Origin: Streptococcus parauberis NCFD 2020
GTDB taxonomy: Bacteria; Bacillota; Bacilli; Lactobacillales; Streptococcaceae
Reading direction: 5' to 3'
Length of the DNA: 64,000 bases
Assembly (NCBI RefSeq): GCF_000187935.1
Contig: NZ_AEUT02000001.1
Location: 992,001 to 1,056,000, forward strand
Part shown: positions 9,397-18,953 of the stretch, in pieces
Numbering within the stretch: the first letter of the stretch is position 1
Layout of the letters: every line of letters starts with the position of its first letter
The notes under the pieces: model-generated
What the model saw: only the letters and a program-made list of their open reading frames with translations
Databases searched by the model: none
What the model was told of the DNA's origin: nothing
Made by a program: the position numbers and the translations under genes

Positions 9397-10320
9397 TTAA
9401 TCATCATCATGATCTTTTCTAACATAACGGCGCATCCAAATCATGGATGCAATGGCAACTATAGCTGATAAAATGGTTATAATTACCCAAACAATATCCA
9501 CTTTAGCAAATGGTAACTTGACGTTCATTCCATAGAAACTAGTTACTGAAGTCATGATAGCCAGACCAAGTGAAAGAATAGTTAAATTGGTCATATTATC
9601 ATTTAATCGATTACTAAGTACATTATTATATGAAGAGGATAAATCATTCAACATTTTCGAATGCAAAGATGTCATGTTTTTCAGTTGTCGACTTTCAATG
9701 TAGGCGTCTGAATATACTTCCTTTTCTTGATCACTAGCTGAGTCATACATACTAAAGTTTTTAAACTCAAGCAACATATCTGCATTTTGTTGGGCTGAGA
9801 TTAAAAGATAAGCTGATCCTGTTTGCAATTTTGCTAAATCAGCAATATTCTTCTTATTGGCTCGTTTTTGTAAATCCTTAATCAGTTTGTCCCGTTTGTT
9901 GGCAACTTTTTCCAATAATTGGAAATATTGTTGACTGATTAGCGTAAGAATATAGAACAAATGATATAGTGGTGTTTTACTGTCATCAATATTGTCTTTA
10001 AACTTAGCATATAATTTACTAGTTTTAGTATTGGTCAAGACTAAAAGTTGGTCCTGATTCATTGTCATAAGAATAGGCAATGTCCTAGGCATATCACCAA
10101 CTTTGTAATGATTATAATCGCCATCCAGCATCAGAAAGACGGCTGTCAGGTGATCTTTATTTTGTTCAATAAATGAAGTCTCATTTTTATCTTTAGCATA
10201 GGCCATGATTTCATCATCAAGCAAGCCAGTATCAAAATACTGCTGTAACTCAGTATCTGAAACTTCATCTAAATTTATTTCAACAATTGACTGTTTGTTG
10301 TGATTCTGATTTTCCGTCAT
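9397..10320 (-). CDS. CorA-family divalent cation transporter
   Basis: 307 residues. A large acidic, helical N-terminal cytoplasmic domain (about 1-235) precedes two transmembrane helices close to the C-terminus. The first ends in YGMN (after TSVTSFYGMNVKLPF), the CorA/Mrs2 selectivity signature. The tail RRYVRKDHDDD is charged and cytoplasmic. CorA proteins form pentameric Mg2+ (or Co2+/Ni2+) channels. The N-terminal domain diverges from the classical CorA, so metal specificity is uncertain. Confidence 0.85.
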   Translation of the reverse strand: MTENQNHNKQSIVEINLDEVSDTELQQYFDTGLLDDEIMAYAKDKNETSFIEQNKDHLTAVFLMLDGDYNHYKVGDMPRTLPILMTMNQDQLLVLTNTKTSKLYAKFKDNIDDSKTPLYHLFYILTLISQQYFQLLEKVANKRDKLIKDLQKRANKKNIADLAKLQTGSAYLLISAQQNADMLLEFKNFSMYDSASDQEKEVYSDAYIESRQLKNMTSLHSKMLNDLSSSYNNVLSNRLNDNMTNLTILSLGLAIMTSVTSFYGMNVKLPFAKVDIVWVIITILSAIVAIASMIWMRRYVRKDHDDD

Positions 10321-10476
10321 ATTTCTCTCCTTTCATTCAAAGATTAAATCTTATTACTATTATTAATTAATTTTAATCATTTCTCAAGTAGAAAGTAGTC
10401 GAAGCAATAAATCAGTCCTAAGACACTAATAGTATGTACTATTCAGTTTTTTAAACTGGAAACATTAATATTCAAC

Positions 10477-10502
10477 AAAAAGCACTCGAGAGTGCTTTTT
10501 TA
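10477..10502. terminator. Bidirectional terminator
   Basis: Near-perfect palindrome AAAAAGCACTC-GA-GAGTGCTTTTTT. It overlaps the stop codon of the oxidoreductase gene on the minus strand. The other 150 bp between the two genes hold nothing else I can support. Confidence 0.85.
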
Positions 10503-11462
10503 GTATTTCCCCCATGTTTTGTAAAGGTCTTCGATAATTTTGATGCCCATCAGAGTCATTTCTGGTCGCATGATTGGGCTTGTGATCTCGCCTTCTTGGA
10601 TCATCTGACTGACGTGAAAGGCTTCAGAGGCAAAATCACTGACCATAGGCGCCTCAATCAGCTTGCGGCTGCCATCCTCATGAATGATCGTAGCGGCCGT
10701 CGACTTCCAAAAGCTGGGAATCTCTAGCGAACCTTTGGTCCCATAGATGGTCATTTTATGTTTTCGTTTAATGTCTGTCGTGAGATAAATGTCTGCAATG
10801 ACACCATTCTTCAACTGTAAGATAAGCTTAGATTGGCTGTCGCTTTGGTTCTTAGGAAAGGTCGCAATGCCACCAGCTTTTTCAATGGATGAATCAAAGA
10901 TGTACTGCAAGTAAGCTAGCGCGTAAGGGGCCATAAAGTGAGTAGCACCACCGCCGGCGGACAGGTCACGGAACCAAGAAATATGATCGATGTTTGGATA
11001 AGAGGTTACGGATGACACCGAAACGATATCTCCAATCTCACCAGATTCAAGGGTTTCTTTGATTACATCAGTTAAAGGAATGAAAACCGACTTCTGCGCC
11101 TCCATTAAGAAGAGGTCCCTACGGTAAGCCATATCAAATAGCTCACGCGCCTCATCAAATTTCAAAGTGAAAGGTTTTTCAACCAAGACATGTTTGTTAG
11201 CCTTAAGAGCTTTTTTAGCCACATTAAAGTGGTCCTTGTTGATAGTAGGCACATAGACGACGTCAACATCCTTATCGGCCAGAAGACCAGTCAAAGAGCC
11301 ATAAGCATTAGGAATATCATGTTGCTCTGCAAACTCTTGAGCCGACTCAAAAGACCTGCTGGACACTGCCACCACTTCTCCATTACCAGCCAAACGGACA
11401 CCCTCAATAAAACGTGGAGCGACCTGAGCAGTTGACACAATCCCATACCTAATCTTCGCCAT
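10500..11462 (-). CDS. Gfo/Idh/MocA-family oxidoreductase
   Basis: 320 residues from the ATG at 11462, which has GAGGAG 6 bp upstream; a codon six residues earlier is unlikely. The N-terminal Rossmann fold starts [19 protein letters not shown], with VVAVSSRS as second strand. The family motif HVLVEKPF (catalytic Lys of EKP) is near residue 92. The C-terminal half is the alpha/beta substrate domain. Such NAD(P)-dependent enzymes act on sugars, inositols or related substrates; the substrate here is unknown. Single gene with its own terminator. Confidence 0.88.
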   Translation of the reverse strand: MAKIRYGIVSTAQVAPRFIEGVRLAGNGEVVAVSSRSFESAQEFAEQHDIPNAYGSLTGLLADKDVDVVYVPTINKDHFNVAKKALKANKHVLVEKPFTLKFDEARELFDMAYRRDLFLMEAQKSVFIPLTDVIKETLESGEIGDIVSVSSVTSYPNIDHISWFRDLSAGGGATHFMAPYALAYLQYIFDSSIEKAGGIATFPKNQSDSQSKLILQLKNGVIADIYLTTDIKRKHKMTIYGTKGSLEIPSFWKSTAATIIHEDGSRKLIEAPMVSDFASEAFHVSQMIQEGEITSPIMRPEMTLMGIKIIEDLYKTWGKY

Positions 11463-11864
11463 ACTAATCTCCTCTATCACATATAGATTTATTATAGCAT
11501 GATTAGGAAATAAAATCAGAGATGGGGTTGGGAGGAGATAAAAAAATCCAAGCCAAGCTTGAATAGCAAAACACTCCTAATTCTAATAAAGAGAATCAGG
11601 AGTGTTTTACTATGGTCAAAAAGCTTAATTATGAGATACAATTTTAGCCTATCTTGAATGGACTCACTCCATTCTAATATTAAATAAAACAAAAAATGAG
11701 ACAGTAAGTATTATCACAAATAACATGATATCAATAATGAAATGAGAAGCAATAGTATCTCAAAAGCTATCTTATCTTTTTCAGCAAATTGGGCGCAACA
11801 GAAAGTTACCCACTGACCCCTAATCTCGAATACAATCTCAGGGCATACTTCTAGTTCTATCACT
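11463..11864. other. Intergenic region with a terminator-like repeat
   Basis: No intact gene. AAAACACTCCT (11568-11578) pairs with AGGAGTGTTTT (11598-11608) with inner ATTCT/AGAAT pairing, a terminator-like or small repeat hairpin. A 12-codon frame beginning MVKKLNYEIQF at 11612 resembles the start of some streptococcal IS transposases but stops at once. It may be the last trace of an insertion sequence. Confidence 0.4.
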
Positions 11865-14800
11865 TTACTTACTACCAAAAATACCTACTTTAATCATTTT
11901 CAAAGGTAGTAAGACTAGACTCAAGAAGAGGAGCCCTAAAGCCATAAATGGATTTCTCACTTGATCGGCAGTCTGCGGAAGGCTTACCGAACTCTGTTTT
12001 GACATTTCCTGACTTGCTTGATTTTCTTGGCTATTATGGTCAGCTAAATCACTTTGAGCAATTCTTGTACTATGAACATAGCCGCTAGCTAATACGTCTT
12101 GATTTTTCTGTTTAGCACTTGGTTCTATATTCTCTGACAATGCTTGCTTTTTTTGAGACTGTTCATCAGCATTATCATCTAGAACTTTAATTGCATCTTG
12201 ACAAGCATCTTTGATGGCGAGGAATATCCCTTCCCTATGGAAGGCTGCCTTATCAACCAGCCTGATTTGTGGTAATTGTGAAAGTTCTTTATGGAGAATA
12301 TCTTGAATACTTAGACCTTCATAATCTGCCAAAGTAGCAATAGCTAAGCTGTGATAACCTTCATTGTCCTCATCGATATTCATAATTGGATTACCATAGT
12401 CATCAAATTGGTTTTGTCCCACCTGCTCACTTCTATCTAAGACAAAGACAATTTTACCATTTTTGTCGAAATAGAGATTAATTGCAATAAAATAATCTGG
12501 GATGGGTAGTGGAGATTCCAAATGATAAATGCCTTCTACCATGTTGAATGAATCTAACTTACCATCATTTTTAACCAGATGACTTAAAAAATCTAGTTCT
12601 CTGATCAAACGGATAATTCTTTGATCTGATAGTGCACTATTCGTGTAGGCTACTTTAGCTTCTCCTATTTTGCCTTCCAAAAGACCTGGATCTTTATAAT
12701 GGGGATAACTGTTATGGACTGAAATAGCTTCTTTTAAGCTCTTATCCAAATCAATTCGAGACATAAAAAAGGTTGCTTCGTTGACAAATTGGTTCTGTGC
12801 TCCTTGGGACAAGTCACTATTATTTAAGAGCTTTTCAGCTCTTTTTGCTAAGTCGACATAGTAGGTCTTTGTCGTCTCTTGAAGCTGATCTAAGTCAAGT
12901 TCTTTAATCATTTTGAGCAGATCTGCTATTGGAGTCTTATCCACACTAAGGAGATCTGGATTAACGACGAAAAAGTCTCCATCTGCTAGTGGTGAAACTA
13001 GCTTATCTTTTGTCTCTATAAGAACCTTTTTGTATTTATGATGACCAGTATTTTGGTCAAAAGCATTAAAGACTATATTTTGTAAGCTATTTGGAACCAC
13101 CAAGTCATTTAGGTGATTAGTCTTGAAAGCTTGAGCTGAGATAGCTTCCAAGTGTGGTGGCAAAGCTACTGTTTTCAAAAGGTTGTCTGCAAATGCTTGT
13201 ACAGGTATCACCTTCAGATTATCTAAATCACTGAGGTCAATGTCTGAAAAGGCATTTGATAAAAAGGCCATTTCTCCTAAGTCTCTTAGTTCATTTCCTA
13301 AAAAGAGTAGGTGTTGGGCTCCATTTTGACGAAAGGCTGAAATACCTATCTTTTCTACATTTTCAGGAATGACGATAGCATGGATTCGATTGATATGGAA
13401 AGCAGCGTCTCCAATTATTTTTAGACTATCCTTTAACTCCAGATCAACAATTTGATTATTCATAAAGGCACCTTGCCCAATAACTTCTAGATCTTCACTA
13501 GCTTCAAAGCTAATCAGATTATTAGATTGGAAGGCAAAGTCACCAATAGTTTTGATAGTTGATGGGATGATGAGCTCTTCAATATCATATTTTCTTAATG
13601 TCTTATTTTGAAAATCAACATTTCTAAAAGCATTTGGTGCAATGGATGTGACAGATTCTCCATTGGCGTTGAACTTAGGAATTTCTAAACGTTTATTTTG
13701 ACGAATTTTTAATAGCCCTCTATCTGAAAATCCTGTAAGGCTGGTTCCATCATAAGTGAAATCAGCAACCAACCATTTCGACACATCAAGGTCAGGCAAA
13801 GCTGTTTCTTTGTCCTTACCAGGATTAACATACACATGCTTATCAATGACCTTAATCTCTTTTGCTGGTTTTGATGAATTAATAACCACAAAGTTTCCAT
13901 AGTGAGCATCACCCGGATTTGCAGCAAAGGCATTTTCTTCTATCTTCTCTATCGGGCTCTCAATAGCGATATTGGATATTGAATTATCTTCAAAGACAGC
14001 TTCCTTAAGCACTTTGAGATAAGGACTCTTTGAGACAAGTTTAGTGATTCTATTTGACTTAAAGGCGCGTTCTCCTAAGTCTTTTAAGCTTTCCGGTAGA
14101 ACAATTTCCTTACTGAGACGGTTATCAAAAAAAGCATTATCGCCAATCTTTTCAAGAGATGAAGGCAATACAATCTGACTCAAATTATTATGCGCAAAGG
14201 CATAGTCTGAGATAGTTTTTAAAGATTGTGGCAAATTGATGCTTGTTAAATTCTTATTCTCGGTAAAAGCATCCGAACCAATAGAGAGGTAGCCTTCTGG
14301 TATAGTAAGTGATTTTAGGGCATAGAAACTAAATTCTTCTCCCTCATTGATAATTGGTTTTTTGTCAACATCAAGATTATCAACCTTGCCATTTTCTCCT
14401 GGTCGACTAATATAATCTGGAATAGCTGTCTTTTTATTTGGGATAAAGGCAAAGCTGGCAACTCTGAAAATTGGTTTCCCAGTTTCATCTTTATCAGGCA
14501 AGACAAGATGACCAGTTTGCCCTAACTTCTTGATACCTTCCTTGGTGAAACCAATGATTTGCTGTTCTTTAATGATAAAATCAGAGAGCTTCCAAATTGA
14601 CTCAACTGCTTCAACTTCTGGGGCTAAGTTATGCTCGACCTGCGGCTTATCTTCTAAAAGTTTCATTTCTAAACCACTAATTGGCTGACTAGATGGAATA
14701 TCTTTTTCTTCCACATTTACTATCGGGGCCTTTTTAGGGGCTTTTGGGGAAAGACTTTCTTTTTGAGAATCTAAGGCTGGACTTTCTGAAGTTGGCTGTT

Positions 14801-15218
14801 TTTCCTCCCGAACTAGTTCTTTTTCCACCTTCGGTCCTTCCTGACTAGCTTTTGAAGGCTTGTCGTCTGTAGGACTAGATTGATTTTGATCACTTATCTC
14901 ATCCTCTAATGCTTCAGGATTTTCCTGATTACTAGAAACGACTTTTTCAGGTTTTGCCCCTTCTTCACTTGCCGGAGCTGGTTCTTCGGCAAACAAGTCT
15001 GAAACCTCTTCATTGATTGGTTTATCATCCGCAATGCTTGGTTTGTCGACAACATCACCTTCATCTTCAAACCAATCGTTATTGTCTGAAGACAGATTAT
15101 TATGGACGACAGGTTTGGATTCTAGCTCATTGGCATAGACCTCCTGACTACAAAGAAGACTTGTCGCCGTTAAGAGCGACAAAGTAATTAGTATGGGTTT
15201 AGTTTTCATAACCACCAT
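11865..15218 (-). CDS. Cell-wall-anchored BspA-type leucine-rich-repeat protein with LPQTAD sorting signal
   Basis: 1117 residues. Signal peptide MKTKPILITLSLLTATSLLC, cleaved near VYANE. A Pro/Glu/Lys/Ser-rich low-complexity stalk runs about 30-200. Two blocks of BspA/TpLRR repeats follow (about 240-465 and 500-760; unit of the form SLKTISDYAFAHNNLSQIVL), then a helical region (770-980) and a second disordered stretch. The C-terminus has LPQTAD at 1080-1085, a hydrophobic span and a short end with few charges (KMIKVGIFGSK). LPQTAD departs from LPXTG; LPxxxD-type signals are reported in S. uberis sortase substrates. Likely surface adhesin. The ATG at 15209 may be the real start; the one at 15218 is very close to AAAGGA. 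Confidence 0.88.
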   Translation of the reverse strand: MVVMKTKPILITLSLLTATSLLCSQEVYANELESKPVVHNNLSSDNNDWFEDEGDVVDKPSIADDKPINEEVSDLFAEEPAPASEEGAKPEKVVSSNQENPEALEDEISDQNQSSPTDDKPSKASQEGPKVEKELVREEKQPTSESPALDSQKESLSPKAPKKAPIVNVEEKDIPSSQPISGLEMKLLEDKPQVEHNLAPEVEAVESIWKLSDFIIKEQQIIGFTKEGIKKLGQTGHLVLPDKDETGKPIFRVASFAFIPNKKTAIPDYISRPGENGKVDNLDVDKKPIINEGEEFSFYALKSLTIPEGYLSIGSDAFTENKNLTSINLPQSLKTISDYAFAHNNLSQIVLPSSLEKIGDNAFFDNRLSKEIVLPESLKDLGERAFKSNRITKLVSKSPYLKVLKEAVFEDNSISNIAIESPIEKIEENAFAANPGDAHYGNFVVINSSKPAKEIKVIDKHVYVNPGKDKETALPDLDVSKWLVADFTYDGTSLTGFSDRGLLKIRQNKRLEIPKFNANGESVTSIAPNAFRNVDFQNKTLRKYDIEELIIPSTIKTIGDFAFQSNNLISFEASEDLEVIGQGAFMNNQIVDLELKDSLKIIGDAAFHINRIHAIVIPENVEKIGISAFRQNGAQHLLFLGNELRDLGEMAFLSNAFSDIDLSDLDNLKVIPVQAFADNLLKTVALPPHLEAISAQAFKTNHLNDLVVPNSLQNIVFNAFDQNTGHHKYKKVLIETKDKLVSPLADGDFFVVNPDLLSVDKTPIADLLKMIKELDLDQLQETTKTYYVDLAKRAEKLLNNSDLSQGAQNQFVNEATFFMSRIDLDKSLKEAISVHNSYPHYKDPGLLEGKIGEAKVAYTNSALSDQRIIRLIRELDFLSHLVKNDGKLDSFNMVEGIYHLESPLPIPDYFIAINLYFDKNGKIVFVLDRSEQVGQNQFDDYGNPIMNIDEDNEGYHSLAIATLADYEGLSIQDILHKELSQLPQIRLVDKAAFHREGIFLAIKDACQDAIKVLDDNADEQSQKKQALSENIEPSAKQKNQDVLASGYVHSTRIAQSDLADHNSQENQASQEMSKQSSVSLPQTADQVRNPFMALGLLFLSLVLLPLKMIKVGIFGSK

Positions 15219-15582
15219 ATTCCTTTCTGTTACTAACTAATTTATAATAAAGGCATTCAAATTAGAGCCTTAATACTTATTGATTTATTTTTAGGTTATT
15301 AATAATATTCTCTCTTGTAGCTAAAACCTAATATCACTTGTTGAATAATAGCATAATAAAAATAAAATTACAATACCTTAATTATTTTTTTAAGCAACGT
15401 TAATTTTTATGGATAAAAAAAATAAAAACAACACTAATAAGCGCAGTACACTACACATTAGTCAGAAAAAACACTTCTATTTTGACTTGACCCAAGTGCA
15501 CTAGAAGTATTTTCTGTATATAATATGAAAGGTGTGTGGGAAAATTTTTGTGACTTATTTTTCTTCCCTGTATTATTCCAAA
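15219..15582. other. Intergenic region with hairpin
   Basis: Very AT-rich leader and promoter region of the LRR gene plus an inverted repeat (15467-15479 with 15501-15513, 12 of 13 bases pair) of terminator form. Short frames here have no ribosome sites and are not called. Confidence 0.4.
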
Positions 15583-15680
15583 AAATGAGTTCACACACCC
15601 GAGAAGCGAGCGACATGCAAAAAATACCATGTCTTTTATTCCCAAATAATTTCAATTCACGCACCCGTAAAGGGTGCGAC
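15583..15680 (-). CRISPR. Relic CRISPR array: two type I-C-like repeats, one spacer
   Basis: The copy at 15649-15680 contains CACGCACCCGTAAAGGGTGCG; read on the minus strand this is GTCGCACCC...GGGTGCGTG followed by AATTGAAAT, the form of 32-bp type I-C repeats. The copy at 15583-15614 is degenerate (20 of 25 bases identical over its right part, left end lost). They are 34 bp apart, a normal I-C spacer length. On the minus strand the good repeat comes first and the decayed one last, as in a terminal array end, with an AT-rich possible leader at 15681-15757. No cas gene is in the window. Confidence 0.6.
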
Positions 15681-15757
15681 GAGGGTGAAAAGCAAAAATT
15701 TGAAAATGACCATTAAATTGTTTATACTTTAGTTAATAATTTAATCGGAGAAATAAG

Positions 15758-16612
15758 ATGGAAATAAATGATTTTGTTGTTAATCATGTGTACAGTAATG
15801 AAGATCTAGAACAAGCTTTTAAGCATTCTAGAATGTCAGGAATGAGGTATTCTAGCAAAACTCATACTTTAGTATTAATTTCAAAAAATCTAAAAAGTAA
15901 TCTATATAAAGACAAATGGATTAATAACGTTTTACACTACACCGGTATGGGTCAAACGGGAGATCAAAAATTTAAGAATCAAAATAAAAGATTAGCTGAA
16001 TCGAATAATGACCCTAAACTTAAAATATTCTTATTTGAAGTCTTTAAAGAAAAAGAAATGACTTTTGCTGGACAAGTTAAATATGTAGAACCGGCTTATA
16101 TCGATGAAGAATTTGATAGTGAAAATTATTTAAGAAAAGTAATTAAATTTCCAATACAATTACTTGATCCCACTTATGCTCCACCCATTGAAAACATTAT
16201 TGAACAAGAATTTAAAATTGATAAACAAATAAAAAAAAGAAGTAAAACTGTCAAAAATTTCAGTCAATCTGAATTACTAACAAAAGCACTCTCTTATAGT
16301 AAGGAGAATGCTCAAAATACAATTTTTAGAAAAGTAAGTACACAAGTTTATGATAGAAACCCTTATATTAGGGAATACGTGAAGTCTTTGGCGCACGGTA
16401 TCTGCCAATTATGTCAGCAACCCGCACCATTTGAAGTTGATGGAGAGCCTTTTTTACATGTTCACCATATTGAATACCTAGCTAATGGCGGCCATGATAC
16501 AATTGAAAATAGTATTGCAATATGTCCAAATTGTCACTATAGAATTCATAAACTAGAATTAAATGAAGATAAGGAAAAATTGACAAAAATAGTTGAAAAT
16601 AGACTAGGATAA
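15758..16612 (+). CDS. HNH endonuclease with unassigned N-terminal domain
   Basis: 284 residues. The C-terminal 70 residues form a zinc-bound HNH nuclease: Cys216-x2-Cys219, HVHHIEYLANGGHDTIEN (His236/237, His246), then Cys256-x2-Cys259 and His264. The N-terminal part (about 10-140) contains NVLHYTGMGQTGDQKF and later FAGQVKYVEPAY; this GxGxxGDQ pattern recalls the specificity modules joined to HNH nucleases in McrA-type type IV restriction enzymes, but I cannot assign it. ATCGGAGAAATAAG precedes the ATG. Alone on the plus strand between the CRISPR relic and the lipase locus, it is probably a defence nuclease. Confidence 0.75.
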   Translation: MEINDFVVNHVYSNEDLEQAFKHSRMSGMRYSSKTHTLVLISKNLKSNLYKDKWINNVLHYTGMGQTGDQKFKNQNKRLAESNNDPKLKIFLFEVFKEKEMTFAGQVKYVEPAYIDEEFDSENYLRKVIKFPIQLLDPTYAPPIENIIEQEFKIDKQIKKRSKTVKNFSQSELLTKALSYSKENAQNTIFRKVSTQVYDRNPYIREYVKSLAHGICQLCQQPAPFEVDGEPFLHVHHIEYLANGGHDTIENSIAICPNCHYRIHKLELNEDKEKLTKIVENRLG

Positions 16613-16623
16613 AATAATTAAAA

Positions 16624-16974
16624 TTATTTTTCTAATCTATTAATAAATCTCTCTTTTGCTTGTTCAGTATAATTTTTTATATTGTTTTTGAAATATTTTT
16701 TTGCTTCCTTAACACTATCTTCTCTTTTAATTAGTAAAGATTTCATATATATATAATTATTATGATATTTAGACCTCAATTCCGATTCTTCGAAGAATTG
16801 AATAATTGACTTCATATTTTTTATATCTCCAAATTTTTCAGATATATCAAACTTCACAAACCTTGTATATTGTATTGTTGGATTTATTGAAATAACTCTA
16901 TCAATTTCAGTTATAGCTTTTTCATAATCTTCTTCAATATATGCTGCATAGTGTGCTTTAAATCTTGAACTCAT
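16624..16974 (-). CDS. Small TPR-like protein
   Basis: 116 residues, not recognised as a named family. The sequence (YIEEDYEKAITEIDRVISIN, then FVKFDISEKFGDIKNMKSII and a third helix pair) has TPR-like amphipathic helices. The ATG follows an AAAGAG with almost no spacing, so the start is doubtful, and a stop lies just upstream in frame. It is the last gene of the minus-strand lipase locus, 44 bp after the preceding frame; a role as immunity or accessory protein is possible but unsupported. Confidence 0.5.
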   Translation of the reverse strand: MSSRFKAHYAAYIEEDYEKAITEIDRVISINPTIQYTRFVKFDISEKFGDIKNMKSIIQFFEESELRSKYHNNYIYMKSLLIKREDSVKEAKKYFKNNIKNYTEQAKERFINRLEK

Positions 16975-17018
16975 CTCTTTTGAAACTTAATTTCCAATTC
17001 AATGTTATTGTTAGAATA

Positions 17019-17302
17019 TTACAAATCATCATATTTCGTACTGTTATTCTCAAGGACTGTTTCAACTTTGGTTCTAAACTTTCCTTTGATAGCAGTATCA
17101 ATTTGTCCAGAAATTGCTGTAATAGCAGCTTTGGCAGTGGTTGCTGTTTCTTCAATTTCTATGTCATAAGTAGAAACTATAGCTCTTCGTTTACTTTTTT
17201 ACGAAGAGCATGGACAGTGATGACTAATAATTTATCCAATTCTTTTTTTCTGCTTTCATGTCTTCTTTTCTTAAAAGAAAATCCATAACTACACTCATTC
17301 AT
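17019..17302 (-). pseudogene. Small helical partner protein, frameshifted (WXG100-like)
   Basis: Starts at ATG 17302 behind AGGAG. The first frame (MNECSYGFSFKKRRHESRKK...) runs about 40 codons to a TAG. Adding one A to the A6 run near 17199-17204 joins it to the second frame, AIVSTYDIEIEETATTAKAA...NSTKYDDL, for about 94 residues. The joined protein is helical with small residues, like the short partners encoded beside LXG or TslA-type type VII toxins. The assignment rests on context and composition. Whether the one-base lesion is decay, phase variation or a sequencing slip cannot be told here. Confidence 0.5.
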
Positions 17303-17311
17303 ATACTCCTA

Positions 17312-17704
17312 TCATTCTAAATGACGTCTTTCTCTTTGAAGAGCATTTATTTTTTGTTCTAGTTGATTACGTTTTTTCTGATAATCACGACTAGTTTGAT
17401 CTTCCAATTCAATCAAATTTTGATGTACTTGATTATAACCATCATCTAATTCCGTTTGAAAGGACTCTATGATTTGATTTAATGACCTAAAAGAATCTTC
17501 ATCTACTATGTAATCTTTTCGTAAGGTATAACTTGTAGCTTCATAAGACTCTTGAAACAAGTTTTCCAATTCCGTCCGCTTTGAATCCAGTTCAAAAAAC
17601 TGTTCTGAAATGTCATGAGCTTGACGATGATAGTTGTCTTCTAGTTTTTCCAATTCCAGATGTTTAGATGATAAAGCTTGTTCTAACTCTTCTAACTTTC
17701 CCAT
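17312..17704 (-). CDS. Coiled-coil partner protein of the lipase locus
   Basis: 130 residues, almost entirely helical with heptads (LEELEQALSSKHLELEKLED, later RNQLEQKINALQRERR). No signal peptide or membrane segment. It starts 17 bp after the end of the lipase gene and is intact. Family knowledge: type VII LXG toxins and the reverse-arranged TslA lipase need small helical partner proteins for secretion. Position and composition fit that role, but I cannot name a Pfam family with confidence. Confidence 0.55.
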   Translation of the reverse strand: MGKLEELEQALSSKHLELEKLEDNYHRQAHDISEQFFELDSKRTELENLFQESYEATSYTLRKDYIVDEDSFRSLNQIIESFQTELDDGYNQVHQNLIELEDQTSRDYQKKRNQLEQKINALQRERRHLE

Positions 17705-17720
17705 TCTTTAAAATCTTCAA

Positions 17721-18936
17721 CTAATTCACTATCTTTTCAAGCATTGACGCAATACCTTTTTCAATATCATTCTTTAAATTTGTATAAGCAGTCACTTGGT
17801 CTCCTGCATGACTGACTTTTTCTTTAAAGTATTCCGCAGTTTTGGTAACAATACTTTCTTTTGTAACATCACCTACTTCATATGCATCAGCCAATTCTGC
17901 TTCTGTTAACTCTGTTTTACCAAACGGCATTTCTAAAGTCGTATTAAATAATGCCTCAGCTTCTTCATTTGCTTCATCCGCTGAAGATTTTATTTCATCA
18001 TAAGCAGTCTGTGCTGTTGAAACTAATCCACTAGAAATCACAGTAGCTTGTTCAGCATCTAGGAAGATTTTTTCATGCGAATTTAGGCCTTTACCGGATT
18101 TTTGAAATTTTTTCTTGTCCTTATAGAAAGCTCCCATGGCTTTTCGAGGATTTTTTACTTCTAATGGTAAATCAGTATCAATGACCTTAATTTGTCCATT
18201 TTCTAACTTATAACCATAAGTCATATGTTGATCAATAACACCAATGTCTTTACTGTCAGTATAATAAACATTCCCAACCGAATCATCACTTCCAGCTTTT
18301 TCCCTTACGTCCTACCATACTGATAGAGTCTTTCGGATCAGCATATACAATAATTTTACTTTTTATTGAATATGCTGTTTTATTCTGTTCTTTAGTTAGT
18401 GTAGGATAAATATCTGGAGAATTATAAATATGAACAGAATTGATTCTTTTTAAAGCTTTCTTATCTTTGATATTTGAAACAGCATATTGAGCATTCATAC
18501 CTCCTAATGAATGACCACTTAGTTTTATTTTGGCATTCGGATATGTTTCCATTATTGCATTCAACTCTCTCGATGATGCTTTTAGTTGAGGTGATGCAGC
18601 TTTATTATAAAAAGGATTTCCACTATCATTCATGAAGAATATATTTTTTGCCATAGGTAAATCATTAAAAAGCCAATCATTTACAACATCCACTGGATCT
18701 TTTAAAAAATCCGTTGGGCTTGTAGAGCCCTTAAAAAGAACTGTTACTTCTTTTACATCTTCTCCTGGAATAGATCTATCGTCAACCACAGCATAAACCT
18801 GTTCGCCAGAAAAAGTTGTATTATCATAAACTTGTGAGACAACACCTATTTTTCTATTATTTTGATCTTGAAAAACCTTTCCTGGGTGAGCAGCTTTATT
18901 ATATTCTGTCATTGCTGTTTGCAAATTTATCGTCAT
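17721..18936 (-). pseudogene. Lipase toxin candidate with C-terminal helical domain (TslA-like), frameshifted
   Basis: Two frames join if one A is removed from an A5 run near 18297-18302: the first ends GRKGKSWK-stop, the second continues GSDDSVGNVYYTDSKDIG into MTYGYKLENGQ. The joined protein is about 404 residues. Residues 1-215 are a class 3-type lipase: nucleophile elbow SGHSLGGMNAQYAVS (Ser near 143) and an Asp in YADPKDS. The last 170 residues are helical (SAQTAYDEIKSSADEANEEA; VTAYTNLKNDIEKGIASMLE). Enzyme first and LXG-like helical domain last is the reverse layout described for the S. aureus type VII lipase TslA. No signal peptide. ATG 18936 lacks a clear ribosome site. Confidence 0.6.
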
Positions 18937-18953
18937 CAATAAAATGTTTCATT

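Noticed and set aside
15482..15524. Promoter TTGACT...TATAAT before the CRISPR relic
   Set aside because: Spacing between the boxes is about 31 bp (26 bp for an alternative -35), too long for a standard promoter.
15458..15716. Overlapping ORFs of 60-70 codons around the CRISPR relic
   Set aside because: No ribosome sites, mutually overlapping frames, and composition explained by the repeats and hairpin.
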